From the NCBI GenBank assembly GCA_965246915.1, contig CBDFGB010000012.1:1-64000 (forward strand): DNA of 64,000 bases, given 5' to 3'. The notes under the pieces were generated by a model. That model searched no databases and was not told where the DNA came from. It saw nothing but the letters and a program-made list of their open reading frames with translations. The DNA is from CAVRQM01 sp965246915. Its GTDB lineage: Bacteria > Pseudomonadota > Alphaproteobacteria > Acetobacterales > Acetobacteraceae. Of the stretch, positions 1 to 7,688 are shown in pieces (within the stretch, counting starts at the first letter, position 1; each line of letters starts with the position of its first letter). The position numbers and the translations under genes were made by a program.

Positions 1-19
1 TCAGCGCCTCGGCGGTCAT
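1..19 (-). CDS. Start of a cut-off CDS (first codons only)
   Basis: An ATG on the minus strand overlaps the stop of the upstream midA-like gene (ATGA overlap) and opens a frame reading M-T-A-E-A-L before the window ends. In related bacteria the gene after lgt and midA is often the multicopper/polyphenol oxidase family gene pgeF (YfiH), which would fit, but six residues cannot prove it. Confidence 0.3.
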
Positions 20-1010
20 GCGGCGAAACCCTCGGGGATCGGGAGCGCCGGATGCGCGATGGCCATCGCCTTGAACAGTCGGCCCATCGCGGCCGGCTCG
101 GCGAGGCGCTGGGCGGCCTCGATCAGGGCGGCCGCGCGGACCGGCGGCTGGACGCGCGCGAGGCGGCCGGTACGCTGGAACAGGCCGACACGCGCCAGGA
201 ACATACCTTGTGGGACAGGCCCATGGACCGTCGCGCCGGCTTGCCTCGCCGTTTCGGCCAGCGCGGCGAAATCGACATGGGCCGTCAGGTCGGCGTGGCC
301 GGGGTCGGCCAAAGGGTCGGCCGGCTGGCCGTTGCGGATCGCTTGCAGGCTGCAACCCGGGGCGCCGTGCTCGGGGCCATAATCGAGGATCAGCGCGGCG
401 CCGCCGTCATGGGCGAGGCGATGGGCGAGAGTTTTGGTGAAGGCTTGCGCGGGTTCGTTGAGTTCGACGATGTCGGCAAGTCGCTCTCCCCGGCCCTCCG
501 CGTGAGAGGGCTGCGGAGAGGGCTTGCTCCAGTCGGAACCAGCACGAACGCCCCATCCTCGACATATCGCTCCGCCCATCCTCCGCTGTTTCCACAAACT
601 GCCGGATCGGCAGCGCATCGAGGAACTCATTGGCCAGCAGGATCATCGGCCCCCCGGCACCCCGTCCAGCGCATCGTGCCAGGTTGCCTCCGGCACTATC
701 GCCCGCTGTCGCTCCCGAAGGCGCGGCGAGGTCTCGACGAAATGCACCTGCAGCGCCGCCGCGAAGTCTGGTGCCGCCTGCCGCACCGCCCGCAGCGCGT
801 CGCGCATCATCGTGCCACGACCCGGCCCGGCCTCCACCAGACGCACGGACTCGGGGCGTCCCATCGCCTCCCACGTCACGGCGGCCCACAGGCCCAGGAT
901 CTCGCCGAAGACCTGAGTGATTTCCGGCGCAGTGGTGAAATCCGCGAAAGGTCATGTGTCGCGTAGTATTGGGCGTTGGCGCGGGCCATGAACACGTCAA
1001 GTCGCTCCAT
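16..1010 (-). pseudogene. MidA-like (DUF185) SAM-dependent methyltransferase, multiply frameshifted
   Basis: Pieces of one protein appear in order in different minus-strand frames. The N-terminus is MERLDVFMARANAQYYATHD, then FADFTTAPEITQVFGEIL, then the SAM-binding segment LVEAGPGRGTMMRDALRA with VHFVETSPRLRE, then GPMILLANEFLDALPIRQF, and finally VELNEPAQAFTKTLAHRLA through ALILDYGPEHG to EGFAA. This order is that of the MidA/NDUFAF7 family, arginine methyltransferases tied to complex I assembly. At least four frame changes are needed, near 950, near 655 (a C6 run), near 590 and around 500-530. A palindromic repeat sits inside the last break. It starts by a TGATG overlap with the lgt remnant. 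Either a true pseudogene or indel errors near a contig end; the repeat insertion argues for real damage in one place. Confidence 0.75.
484..520. repeat. REP-like palindromic element inside midA
   Basis: Two 15-base arms (CTCTCCCCGGCCCTC at 484-498 and GAGGGCTGCGGAGAG at 506-520) pair at 13 of 15 positions around a 7-base loop. In one frame it reads KPSPQPSHAEGRGERLA, the kind of peptide produced by dispersed CTCTCC...GGAGAG palindromes of alphaproteobacteria. It replaces coding sequence between the FVLVPTG and VELNEP segments of midA. Confidence 0.6.
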
Positions 1011-1821
1011 CACGCCAGGATGGGGCGCGGCCGCGCCCGCAGCATCAGCACGAGGCCCGCGACCAGCATCGGCATGGAGAGCAACTGTCCCATCGTGGCG
1101 CCGGCAAATAGGAAGCCGAGGAACGCATCCGGCTGGCGAAAGAATTCCCCGGTGATGCGCGCCACGGCGTAGCCGGCCAGGAACATTCCGGTCAGCACGC
1201 CGTGCCGAGCCCGGACCTCGGACGAACGAGACCACGCGAACAGCAGGACGAACAGCAGGAAGCCCTCCATACCTGCCTGGTAGAGTTGGCTCGGGTGACG
1301 AGGCTCCGGGACCGGCGGCGGGGAAGATCATCGCCCAAGGCAGCCAGTCCGGTGCCGGGCGCCCCCACAGCTCTCCATTGATGAAGTTGGCGATGCGGCC
1401 GAGGAACAGGCCGATGGGTGCCGCGACCGCGATCCGGTCCGCGAATCCCAATACGGCGATCCGCTCGCGGCGGCAGAACCAGATGATCGCGATCGCGACC
1501 CCGAGCATCCCGCCGTGGAAGGACATCCCCCCGCCCCAGACCGCGAGGATCTCCCACGGCGCGGCCAGGAAACGGCCCGGCTGATAGAAAAAGACGTAGC
1601 CGAGCCGGCCGCCGACCACCACGCCCAGCGTCGCCCAGGTGAGGAAATCGTCAACTTGCCGCGTATCGGCGACCGCGGGGGAGGCGGCGGCCCAGCCGAC
1701 GCACCAGGCGCCAGCCCAACAGGAGAGCGACGATGTAGGCCAGCGCGTACCAGCGGATCGCCAGCGGCCCGACTTGGACGAGCACCGGGTCGAATTGCGG
1801 AAAGATGAGGACGGGGATCAC
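1010..1821 (-). pseudogene. lgt: Prolipoprotein diacylglyceryl transferase Lgt, frameshifted
   Basis: Lgt transfers diacylglycerol from phosphatidylglycerol to the lipobox cysteine of prolipoproteins in the inner membrane. The frame opens at a GTG overlapping the hldD stop (GTGA) with IFPQFDPVLVQVGPLAIRWY, typical of the Lgt N-terminus. It jumps frame near 1690 (a GGG run) into FLTWATLGVVVGGRLGYVFFY, keeps the Lgt signature GLFLGRIANFINGELWGRPA, and jumps again near 1275-1290 into SQLYQAGMEGFLLFVLLF, ending RPRPILA. Two indels in G/C runs split the gene. lgt is normally essential in Gram-negatives, so a sequence error or a second lgt copy elsewhere is likely. Order hldD-lgt-midA with overlapping ends suggests one operon. 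Confidence 0.8.
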
Positions 1822-2792
1822 AGATAGGGGTCGGGCTGCATCAGGTAGTCGCGCACGTAGCGGCCGATGCCGACCTCCAGCGACGTGAACGGCGCCGCGT
1901 AGCCGGCCGCCCGCAATCGGTCGACCGGGGCCTGCGTGAAGGATTGATACTGGCCGCGCAGGTCGGCCGGCATCTCGACGAACTCGACGTCCTTCCCGGC
2001 CCCCGCGGCCTCGCAGACGGCGTGCGCCAGATCGAGATAGGTGCGCGCCCGACCAGTGCCGACGTTGAACAGCCCGCAAGCGTCGGGTGTGTCGAGCAGC
2101 CACAGCAGGATCGCCACCACGTCGCCGACCCAGATGAAGTCGCGCGCCTGTGCCCCGTCCTGCAGATCCGGCCGGGTGGAGCGGAACAGGGTCGGTCGGC
2201 GTCCGGTGCCGAGCTGGTCGTATTTGACCTTCACGACCGAGATCATGCCGCCCTTGTGATACTCGTTCGGTCCGTAGACGTTGAAGAACTTCAGGCCCGC
2301 CCACTGCGGCGGCCGGTTCAGCCCGTCGCGCAGGGTGCGGGCAACCCACACATCGAAGGCGTGCTTGCTCCAGCCGTATAGGTTAAGCGGTCGCAGGCGG
2401 TCGAGCGTGGCCATGTCGTCGTCGAAGCCCGCGAGACCATCGCCATAGGTCGCGGCCGACGAGGCGTACAGGAACCGCACATCATGCTCGGCGCACCACC
2501 ACCACAGCCGCTGCGACAGCGTGACGTTGCTCGCCCATACCAGATCGCCGTCGGTGGCTGTCGTGCTGCTGACCGCGCCCATGTGCACGATGGCCTCGAT
2601 CGGCGGCCCGCTCGCGAGAAACTGGTCCAACGCCTCGGGTGCCACCACCATCGACGGCGCGTGATGCCGAAGATTGCGCCACTTGCCATCATGGCCCAGG
2701 CGGTCGACCACCACGGTCTGCCGCCCTCGCTCTATCAGGGCGGCATGCAGGCACGAGCCGATGAACCCGGCGCCGCCGGTGACCACGATCAT
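1818..2792 (-). CDS. hldD: ADP-L-glycero-D-manno-heptose 6-epimerase
   Basis: This NAD(P)-dependent extended short-chain dehydrogenase inverts C6 of ADP-D-glycero-D-manno-heptose to give the L form used in the LPS inner core. The 324-residue protein starts MIVVTGGAGFIGS (Rossmann GxxGxxG), carries SSAATYGDG and the catalytic YGWSK (Tyr-xxx-Lys), and FFNVYGPNEYHKGGM, a signature of the HldD family; E. coli HldD has 310 residues. An in-frame ATG four codons upstream (2804) is an alternative start. Its GTGA overlap with lgt couples the two. It is divergent from ubiK across about 64 bases that must hold both promoters. Confidence 0.93.
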   Translation of the reverse strand: MIVVTGGAGFIGSCLHAALIERGRQTVVVDRLGHDGKWRNLRHHAPSMVVAPEALDQFLASGPPIEAIVHMGAVSSTTATDGDLVWASNVTLSQRLWWWCAEHDVRFLYASSAATYGDGLAGFDDDMATLDRLRPLNLYGWSKHAFDVWVARTLRDGLNRPPQWAGLKFFNVYGPNEYHKGGMISVVKVKYDQLGTGRRPTLFRSTRPDLQDGAQARDFIWVGDVVAILLWLLDTPDACGLFNVGTGRARTYLDLAHAVCEAAGAGKDVEFVEMPADLRGQYQSFTQAPVDRLRAAGYAAPFTSLEVGIGRYVRDYLMQPDPYL

Positions 2793-2856
2793 GCGGCGCA
2801 CCATATACGTGGGCGATCGAGCCGGTCCAAGCCGGCCCCGGATGGAGGAGTTTGCG

Positions 2857-3171
2857 ATGAACGAACGGCCGCGTTTCTTCGACGACCTGGCCGGCGTGGC
2901 CGGCGGCGCGATGTCGGCCCTGGTTGGGTTGCGCGACGAGGCGGAATCGCTGGTGCGTTCGCGCATCGACGAGGCGATCCGCAAGCTCGACCTGGTGCGC
3001 CGCGAGGAGGTGGACGCGGCGACCGAACTCGCGGCGCGCGCCCGCGCCGGCCAGGAGGACGCCGATGCGCGGCTGGCGGCCGCCATGGTTCGGATCGAGG
3101 CGCTGGAGCGGCGGGTCGCGGCGCTGGAGCCGAAACCCTTGGAAGGCGGCGGCCCCGGGATGATCGCCTGA
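2857..3171 (+). CDS. ubiK: Ubiquinone biosynthesis accessory factor UbiK (BMFP domain)
   Basis: A 104-residue protein, MNERPRFFDDLAGVAGGAMSA with a central heptad-rich stretch DEAIRKLDLVRREEVDAA and IEALERRVAALE. This is the BMFP/YqiC family, a trimeric coiled-coil protein with membrane-fusogenic activity that assists the UbiJ/UbiK-containing ubiquinone biosynthesis complex. A GGAGGAG ribosome binding site at 2844-2850 lies six bases before the ATG and fixes the start, although the frame is open further upstream. Divergent from hldD. Confidence 0.85.
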   Translation: MNERPRFFDDLAGVAGGAMSALVGLRDEAESLVRSRIDEAIRKLDLVRREEVDAATELAARARAGQEDADARLAAAMVRIEALERRVAALEPKPLEGGGPGMIA

Positions 3172-3369
3172 TCCTGGCCACATGTCGGAAAGGCGATTTG
3201 CGGAGCCGCCTTCACAGCTTGTATGAGGAGTTTGGGAGACGTCTTGCCGAGAATCTTGCGGCGCGCAAAAACCAGCAGCTAGGCTGCCTGCAGGCTACTG
3301 GGGTCGGAAGCGCCGAGGCGTGACCGGCCCGCTGACCCCCAACCTTCCTCCGGACGGGAGCGTCTCATC

Positions 3370-3873
3370 ATGTCAGCCCACCTGACCCAGGAATTGAACC
3401 GGTCCAGCAACCCCCTCGACATGATGGAGCAGATCGCCGCTGCCAACGACTGGCAGTTCGACCGGCGCAGCGACGCCGAGATGGCCGCCGAGGCACCCGG
3501 GAAATGGTGCGACTATGGTCTGTATTTCAGCTGGTCGCACGAGATCAGCGCGATGCACTTTACCTGCGCCTTCGACCTCAAGGTGCCGGAGAAGCGCCGC
3601 GGCGCGCTGTTCGAATTGCTGGCGCTGGCCAACGAGAAACTGTGGATCGGCCATTTCGGCATGGACAGCGACGATGGCGTGCCCGTGTTTCGACACGCGG
3701 TCCTTCTGCGCGGAGCGCCGGGCGCGTCGTCCGAAAGCCTGGAGGACATGGTCGACATCGCCATCACCGAATGCGAGCGATTCTTCCCGGCGTTCCAATT
3801 CGTGCTGTGGGCCGGGAAGACCCCGGCCGAGGCGATCCAGGCCGCCATGCTGGAGTGCGTGGGCGAGGCCTGA
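3370..3873 (+). CDS. YbjN domain-containing protein
   Basis: A 167-residue cytosolic protein with the YbjN-family pattern: an N-terminal segment around DMMEQIAAANDWQFDR, then YGLYFSWSHEISAMHFTCAFDLKVPE, LLALANEKLWIGHFGMD and a C-terminal helix ITECERFFPAFQFVLWAGKTP. YbjN proteins have a type III secretion chaperone-like fold and are linked to stress and motility in enterobacteria; the exact biochemical role is unknown. A GGACGGGAGCG stretch precedes the ATG. proC starts 14 bases after its stop, so the two are probably cotranscribed. Confidence 0.85.
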   Translation: MSAHLTQELNRSSNPLDMMEQIAAANDWQFDRRSDAEMAAEAPGKWCDYGLYFSWSHEISAMHFTCAFDLKVPEKRRGALFELLALANEKLWIGHFGMDSDDGVPVFRHAVLLRGAPGASSESLEDMVDIAITECERFFPAFQFVLWAGKTPAEAIQAAMLECVGEA

Positions 3874-3887
3874 CCGTCTTGCCGGCC

Positions 3888-4676
3888 ATGTTGCCGCCCG
3901 TCCTGCTGGTTGGCATGGGCAAGATGGGCGGAGCGTTGATGCAGGGCTGGCGCGAGCGGGGGCTTGCATCCTCGTTCGCGGTCGAGCCGGCGCAGGTAAC
4001 GGCTGAGGGTGTTTCGGTCGTGACGGACCCAGGTCAGTTGCCGCCGGACTTCACGCCGGCCGCGGTGGTGCTGGCGGTCAAGCCGCAGATGGCGACGGCG
4101 GCGCTGCCGGCATACGCGCGGTTTGCCGGACGGTCGGTCTTCGTCTCGATCATGGCCGGGCGCAGCGTCGCGAGCCTCCGGACGGTGCTGGGCGAGGCGG
4201 CCGCGATGGTGCGCGCCATGCCGAACACGCCGGCGGCGATCCGCCAGGGGATCACGGTGGCTTTTGCCGGCCCTGGCGTCACGGCAGCACAGCGCGAGCT
4301 TGCGGATTCGCTGCTCGCGGCGGTCGGCGAGGTGGCCTGGGTGGACGATGAGGCGCTCCTGGATCCGGTGACCGCCGTGTCGGGCGGCGGACCGGCATAC
4401 GTCTTTCTGCTGGCTGAATTGCTGGAGCGGGCCGCGGCGGAGCAGGGCATCCCGGCCGATCTCGCCCGGCGTCTGGCGCGGCGGACGGTCGCCGGGTCGG
4501 GTGCGCTACTGGCCGCGTCGACCGAGGACGCCGCGGCGCTGCGGCGTGCCGTGACCAGTCCGGCCGGCACGACGGAGCGGGCGCTGGCGGTGCTGATGGA
4601 CGCGACGGCGTGGCCGGCTCTGGTCTCGCGGGCGATCGCGGCGGCCAGCGAACGCTCCCGTGAATTGGCGTCCTGA
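3888..4676 (+). CDS. proC: Pyrroline-5-carboxylate reductase
   Basis: ProC reduces 1-pyrroline-5-carboxylate to L-proline with NAD(P)H, the last step of proline synthesis. The 262-residue protein begins MLPPVLLVGMGKMGGALM (GxGxMG nucleotide-binding motif), has VLAVKPQM, the family signature RAMPNTPAAIRQGIT, and the C-terminal dimer motif DPVTAVSGGGPAYVFLLAE followed by TSPAGTTERAL. Length matches the family (about 270). The frame is open upstream but shows no ProC residues, so the ATG at 3888 is chosen; a TTG three codons earlier is possible. Confidence 0.94.
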   Translation: MLPPVLLVGMGKMGGALMQGWRERGLASSFAVEPAQVTAEGVSVVTDPGQLPPDFTPAAVVLAVKPQMATAALPAYARFAGRSVFVSIMAGRSVASLRTVLGEAAAMVRAMPNTPAAIRQGITVAFAGPGVTAAQRELADSLLAAVGEVAWVDDEALLDPVTAVSGGGPAYVFLLAELLERAAAEQGIPADLARRLARRTVAGSGALLAASTEDAAALRRAVTSPAGTTERALAVLMDATAWPALVSRAIAAASERSRELAS

Positions 4677-4719
4677 GATCCTCGGCTGACATGGCGGCCA
4701 GACGGGCTATATCGGGCGC

Positions 4720-5376
4720 ATGACCGACGAAGAATTCGACCGTGCCTTGGTGTCTGCCGCCTTTACCCTTGCCGCCGATCGCGGCTGGGCCGACGTGGGC
4801 GTGGTCCGCGCCGCCCGCGCCGGTGATCTGCCGCTCGACCGGGCGCGGGCTCGGTTCCTTGGCCGGGGCCACATTCTCGCCCGATTTGGACGCATCGCGG
4901 ATCAGTCGGCGCTGGCGCACGCGACGACCGGCGGCGTGGTCCGCGATCAGCTTTTCGACGTCTTGATGCGACGGTTCGACGTCCTGCAGGCACATCGTGG
5001 CGGCGTTCTGGCCCTGAAGACATTCCTGCCGCGTGAGCCGATGCTCGCGCTGTCGCTCGCCGCCGCGCATTTGGTCAGCATGGCCTTCATGCTGGAGGCC
5101 GCCGGAATCCCGGCGAGTGGCCTGCGTGGCACGCTGCGCACGAAGGGTTTGGTCGCCGTCTGGCTGCGCTCCGCCCGCGCCTGGGAGCGGGACGAGAGCG
5201 AGGATCTCTCGGCCACCATGGCGGCGCTCGACTCCGCGCTGGATCGCGCCGCGTCCGTCGAGCGGTGGCTGGGGTGGGAGTCGTCCGAGAGCGCCATGCC
5301 GTCCGAGCCGCCGCTGGAGATCCTCGACCCCGACCCACCATCGGAACCCGACGCCCTTTCAGGAGACCCGCCATGA
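4720..5376 (+). CDS. TetR-like helical protein upstream of the phasin
   Basis: A 218-residue protein. The first 60 residues (FDRALVSAAFTLAADRGWAD then DLPLDRARARFLGRGHILARF) resemble the N-terminal helices of TetR regulators and of the related COQ9 fold, with a DNA-recognition helix that is not clearly conserved. The middle is helical (LALSLAAAHLVSMAFMLEAAG) and the C-terminus is acidic and proline-rich. The stop overlaps the phasin start (ATGA), so the two are translationally coupled, which would suit a regulator of polyhydroxyalkanoate granule genes, but that is inference from position. A COQ9-like lipid-binding role is the alternative. Confidence 0.6.
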   Translation: MTDEEFDRALVSAAFTLAADRGWADVGVVRAARAGDLPLDRARARFLGRGHILARFGRIADQSALAHATTGGVVRDQLFDVLMRRFDVLQAHRGGVLALKTFLPREPMLALSLAAAHLVSMAFMLEAAGIPASGLRGTLRTKGLVAVWLRSARAWERDESEDLSATMAALDSALDRAASVERWLGWESSESAMPSEPPLEILDPDPPSEPDALSGDPP

Positions 5377-5855
5377 GCGACAAGCAGATCCCCGGTGCGG
5401 AGGCGATGGGCCGCGCGATGGAGGCGTTCCGCGGCAGCGCGGAGGAATTCGCCAAACTGTTCTCCCAGATGCGAATCCCCGGCATGCCGGACGGGCAAGC
5501 TCTGATGGACGCGCACAAGCGCAACGTGGAGGCACTGACACAGGCGCAGCAGGTCGCAATCGAGGGCGTGCAGGCAGTCGCCAAGCGCAATCTAGAGATG
5601 ATGCAGCAGGCGATGGCCGAGGCAGCCGAGACGATGCGGACGTTGACCACTGGGGGCGCGCCTCAGGACCGCGCCGCCAAGCAGGCCGAATTGCTGAAAC
5701 GGGCCTATGACCGCGCCGTCGAGCATGCCCGCGAGCTCAGCGAACTGGTCCAGAAGACCAATTCCGATGCCGTGACGGTGCTGAACCGCCGTTTCGGCGA
5801 GGCGATGGACGAGGTGAAGGGACTCATCGCCGAGGCCAAGGCCGCGCCACAGTAA
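5373..5855 (+). CDS. Phasin family protein
   Basis: A 160-residue, almost wholly helical protein. It has the phasin pattern of an N-terminal FAKLFSQMRIPGMPD, then DAHKRNVEALTQAQQVAIEG, AVAKRNLEMMQQAMAEAAE and a C-terminal ALSELVQKTN-type helix (ARELSELVQKTNSDAVTVL). Phasins coat polyhydroxyalkanoate granules and control their size and number. AGGAG lies seven bases before the ATG, and the start overlaps the stop of the TetR-like gene. It ends five bases before the convergent GT2 gene. Confidence 0.85.
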   Translation: MSDKQIPGAEAMGRAMEAFRGSAEEFAKLFSQMRIPGMPDGQALMDAHKRNVEALTQAQQVAIEGVQAVAKRNLEMMQQAMAEAAETMRTLTTGGAPQDRAAKQAELLKRAYDRAVEHARELSELVQKTNSDAVTVLNRRFGEAMDEVKGLIAEAKAAPQ

Positions 5856-5860
5856 GCGGC

Positions 5861-6661
5861 TCACGGCCTCGGGGATCTGCTGGACGCTGCCGAACTGGCG
5901 GCCTGGAGCTGGGGCTCACGCCGCTCACGCCGCGTTTCGACCGCGACCCTGACAAGCACCTGTAGAATGCGTGAGCCCGCACGCAGCGTGCCGCGGAGAT
6001 TGCCCGCGACCTTCGATTCGCCGGCGATGCGGCGGCGATACGCGACGGGAATTTCGCGGATGCGCAGGCCGGCGGCCGCGGCACGCATCTGCATTTCCAG
6101 GTTCCAGCCGTAGCCCATCTCGCGCATACCGAGTTTCTGTAGCGCATCGACGCGGATGGCGCGTAGCGCGCACATGTCGGTGTAGTGGGTGCCGGCCAAG
6201 ACGCCGACCGCCGCACCGATAAGCCTGCCGGCCGCGATCTGATGCCAGCCCATGCTGCCCGTCGCACGGTCGCGCCGCGCCGCGATGGCGAAATCAAGGG
6301 TTCCGTCGACGATCGGGGTCAGAAGACGCGGAATCGCGCTGGGATCGTCCGCACCATCACCGTCGAGGAATACGACGATTTCCGCCCCACGTTCGGCGGC
6401 AAAGGCGACGCCACTCGCACAGGCTTGGCCGTAGCCGCGCCGGGACTCCCGAAGAACGCTCGCGCCCGCGTCACGCGCCTCTGCCACGGTGCGGTCGGTG
6501 CTTCCGCCGTCCACGACGATGACGAGGCCGAGCGCGTCGCGCGGCAGGCCGCGTACGGTGGGGCCGATCGCGCCTTCCTCGTTCAGGACCGGGATGATTG
6601 CGGCAACCAGGGGCGGCACGGCGCGGGTCAGAGACTCCAACGCAGCCCGCAGTTCGCGCAC
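5861..6661 (-). CDS. Glycosyltransferase family 2 (polyprenol-phosphate sugar synthase type)
   Basis: A GT-A protein with VAAIIPVLNEEGAIGPTV, VIVVDGGSTDRT, VFLDGDGADDPS (the DxD region) and YGWNLEMQMRAAAAGLRIREIPVAYRRR, as in dolichyl/undecaprenyl-phosphate glycosyltransferases that transfer a sugar from a nucleotide donor onto a lipid carrier at the cytosolic face. No C-terminal membrane segments are seen. Two GTG starts are possible: 6661 (266 residues, overlapping the radical SAM gene by 34 bases) or 6619, which gives the more usual N-terminus close to the first strand. It is the last gene of the 9757-5861 run and could supply lipid-linked sugar to the membrane mannosyltransferase two genes upstream. 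Confidence 0.88.
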   Translation of the reverse strand: MRELRAALESLTRAVPPLVAAIIPVLNEEGAIGPTVRGLPRDALGLVIVVDGGSTDRTVAEARDAGASVLRESRRGYGQACASGVAFAAERGAEIVVFLDGDGADDPSAIPRLLTPIVDGTLDFAIAARRDRATGSMGWHQIAAGRLIGAAVGVLAGTHYTDMCALRAIRVDALQKLGMREMGYGWNLEMQMRAAAAGLRIREIPVAYRRRIAGESKVAGNLRGTLRAGSRILQVLVRVAVETRRERREPQLQAASSAASSRSPRP

Positions 6662-7686
6662 GCCGCCGGCGGCGCGTCGCTCAGCAAGGCGTTGCGAAAA
6701 TCCTGGTAGCGGGGGCCATTCCAGATGTCCCTCAACGTCTGCTGGCTCGCATTGCCCAGCGTGAAATCGTCATATCCGCGCATCGAGAACGGTGCGATGC
6801 AGCACGGGATCGCTCGGCCATGCGCGGTGAAATACATCAACGACCAGGGGCGGCGGCACAGCGACCAGGGCTTGTCGTCGGACTGCTTCGTGAGGCTGGT
6901 CCCCGGCTCCGTGGCACCCGACGCATCCAGCAGAACCCCAAGCTCAGACGCGAGCGCCGTCGCCTCGCGGATCGCCATGGCCTCGGTGCCATGGACGCTT
7001 TCGAAAAGCGCCTGTTCGGGTGTCGCGAGGCCGCGCCCTTCGGGCAGGAACACCAGCCGCTGCAGATGCACCTCCCGGACACCGATATCGTGGGCCAGGC
7101 GGACGAAAGCCGGCAATTCCTCGATCGTCTCGCGCATGCCGGTCAGCCACAGCGAGACGCGCGGCTTGTCGAGACCGCCCTCGCGCTGCGCCGCGGTGAA
7201 AGCGCGCACGTTGCGTACGATACGGTTGAAATAGTCCTTGCCCCGAACGGCCAGAAACGACTTCGGGTCGGCCGCGTCGAGCGAGACGCGGAGTTCGTCC
7301 AGTCCGGCCTCTGCCAGCGCGCGGCCGTTCCTGGCGTTCAGCAGCGTGCCGTTGGTGTTGAACAACACATGCACGCCACGCTGCTTCAGATAGGCGACCA
7401 TGCGCGGCAGGTCCTTGACCATCATCGGCTCGCCGACGCCGTGCAGCACCGCGCGCGACAAATTCGGGACCTGATCGACGATGCTGGCAAACAGCTCCCA
7501 GCTCATGTCGGCCGGCGGCTCGAGTTCCTCGAAGGTCCGCGGACAGGTCTCGCACAGCAAATTGCAGCGATTGGTGACCTCCAAATACAGGCAGACCGGC
7601 TCGCTGGTGGCGACCGAAGTACGCTGGTCGCCGACCGATTCGAAATAGCGTTGCGGATCAACGGATGGCTGATGCGTGTCCGGCAT
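6628..7686 (-). CDS. Radical SAM protein with SPASM-type C-terminus
   Basis: A 352-residue radical SAM enzyme. CNLLCETC (Cys41, Cys45, Cys48) is the CxxxCxxC motif for the SAM-binding [4Fe-4S] cluster. GVGEPMM, VLFNTNGTLLN and LRVSLDAADPKSF are barrel motifs. A C-terminal cysteine set (SLCRRPW, AIPCCIAPF, ACANCGL) fits a SPASM/Twitch domain holding a further cluster. AGGAAG lies six bases before ATG 7686, better placed than for ATG 7692. SPASM enzymes modify peptides or small molecules; nothing here identifies the substrate. It sits between two glycosyltransferases in a tightly coupled set, so a glycan- or lipid-related modification is a reasonable guess only. Confidence 0.88.
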   Translation of the reverse strand: MPDTHQPSVDPQRYFESVGDQRTSVATSEPVCLYLEVTNRCNLLCETCPRTFEELEPPADMSWELFASIVDQVPNLSRAVLHGVGEPMMVKDLPRMVAYLKQRGVHVLFNTNGTLLNARNGRALAEAGLDELRVSLDAADPKSFLAVRGKDYFNRIVRNVRAFTAAQREGGLDKPRVSLWLTGMRETIEELPAFVRLAHDIGVREVHLQRLVFLPEGRGLATPEQALFESVHGTEAMAIREATALASELGVLLDASGATEPGTSLTKQSDDKPWSLCRRPWSLMYFTAHGRAIPCCIAPFSMRGYDDFTLGNASQQTLRDIWNGPRYQDFRNALLSDAPPAACANCGLRWSL

Positions 7687-7688
7687 GA

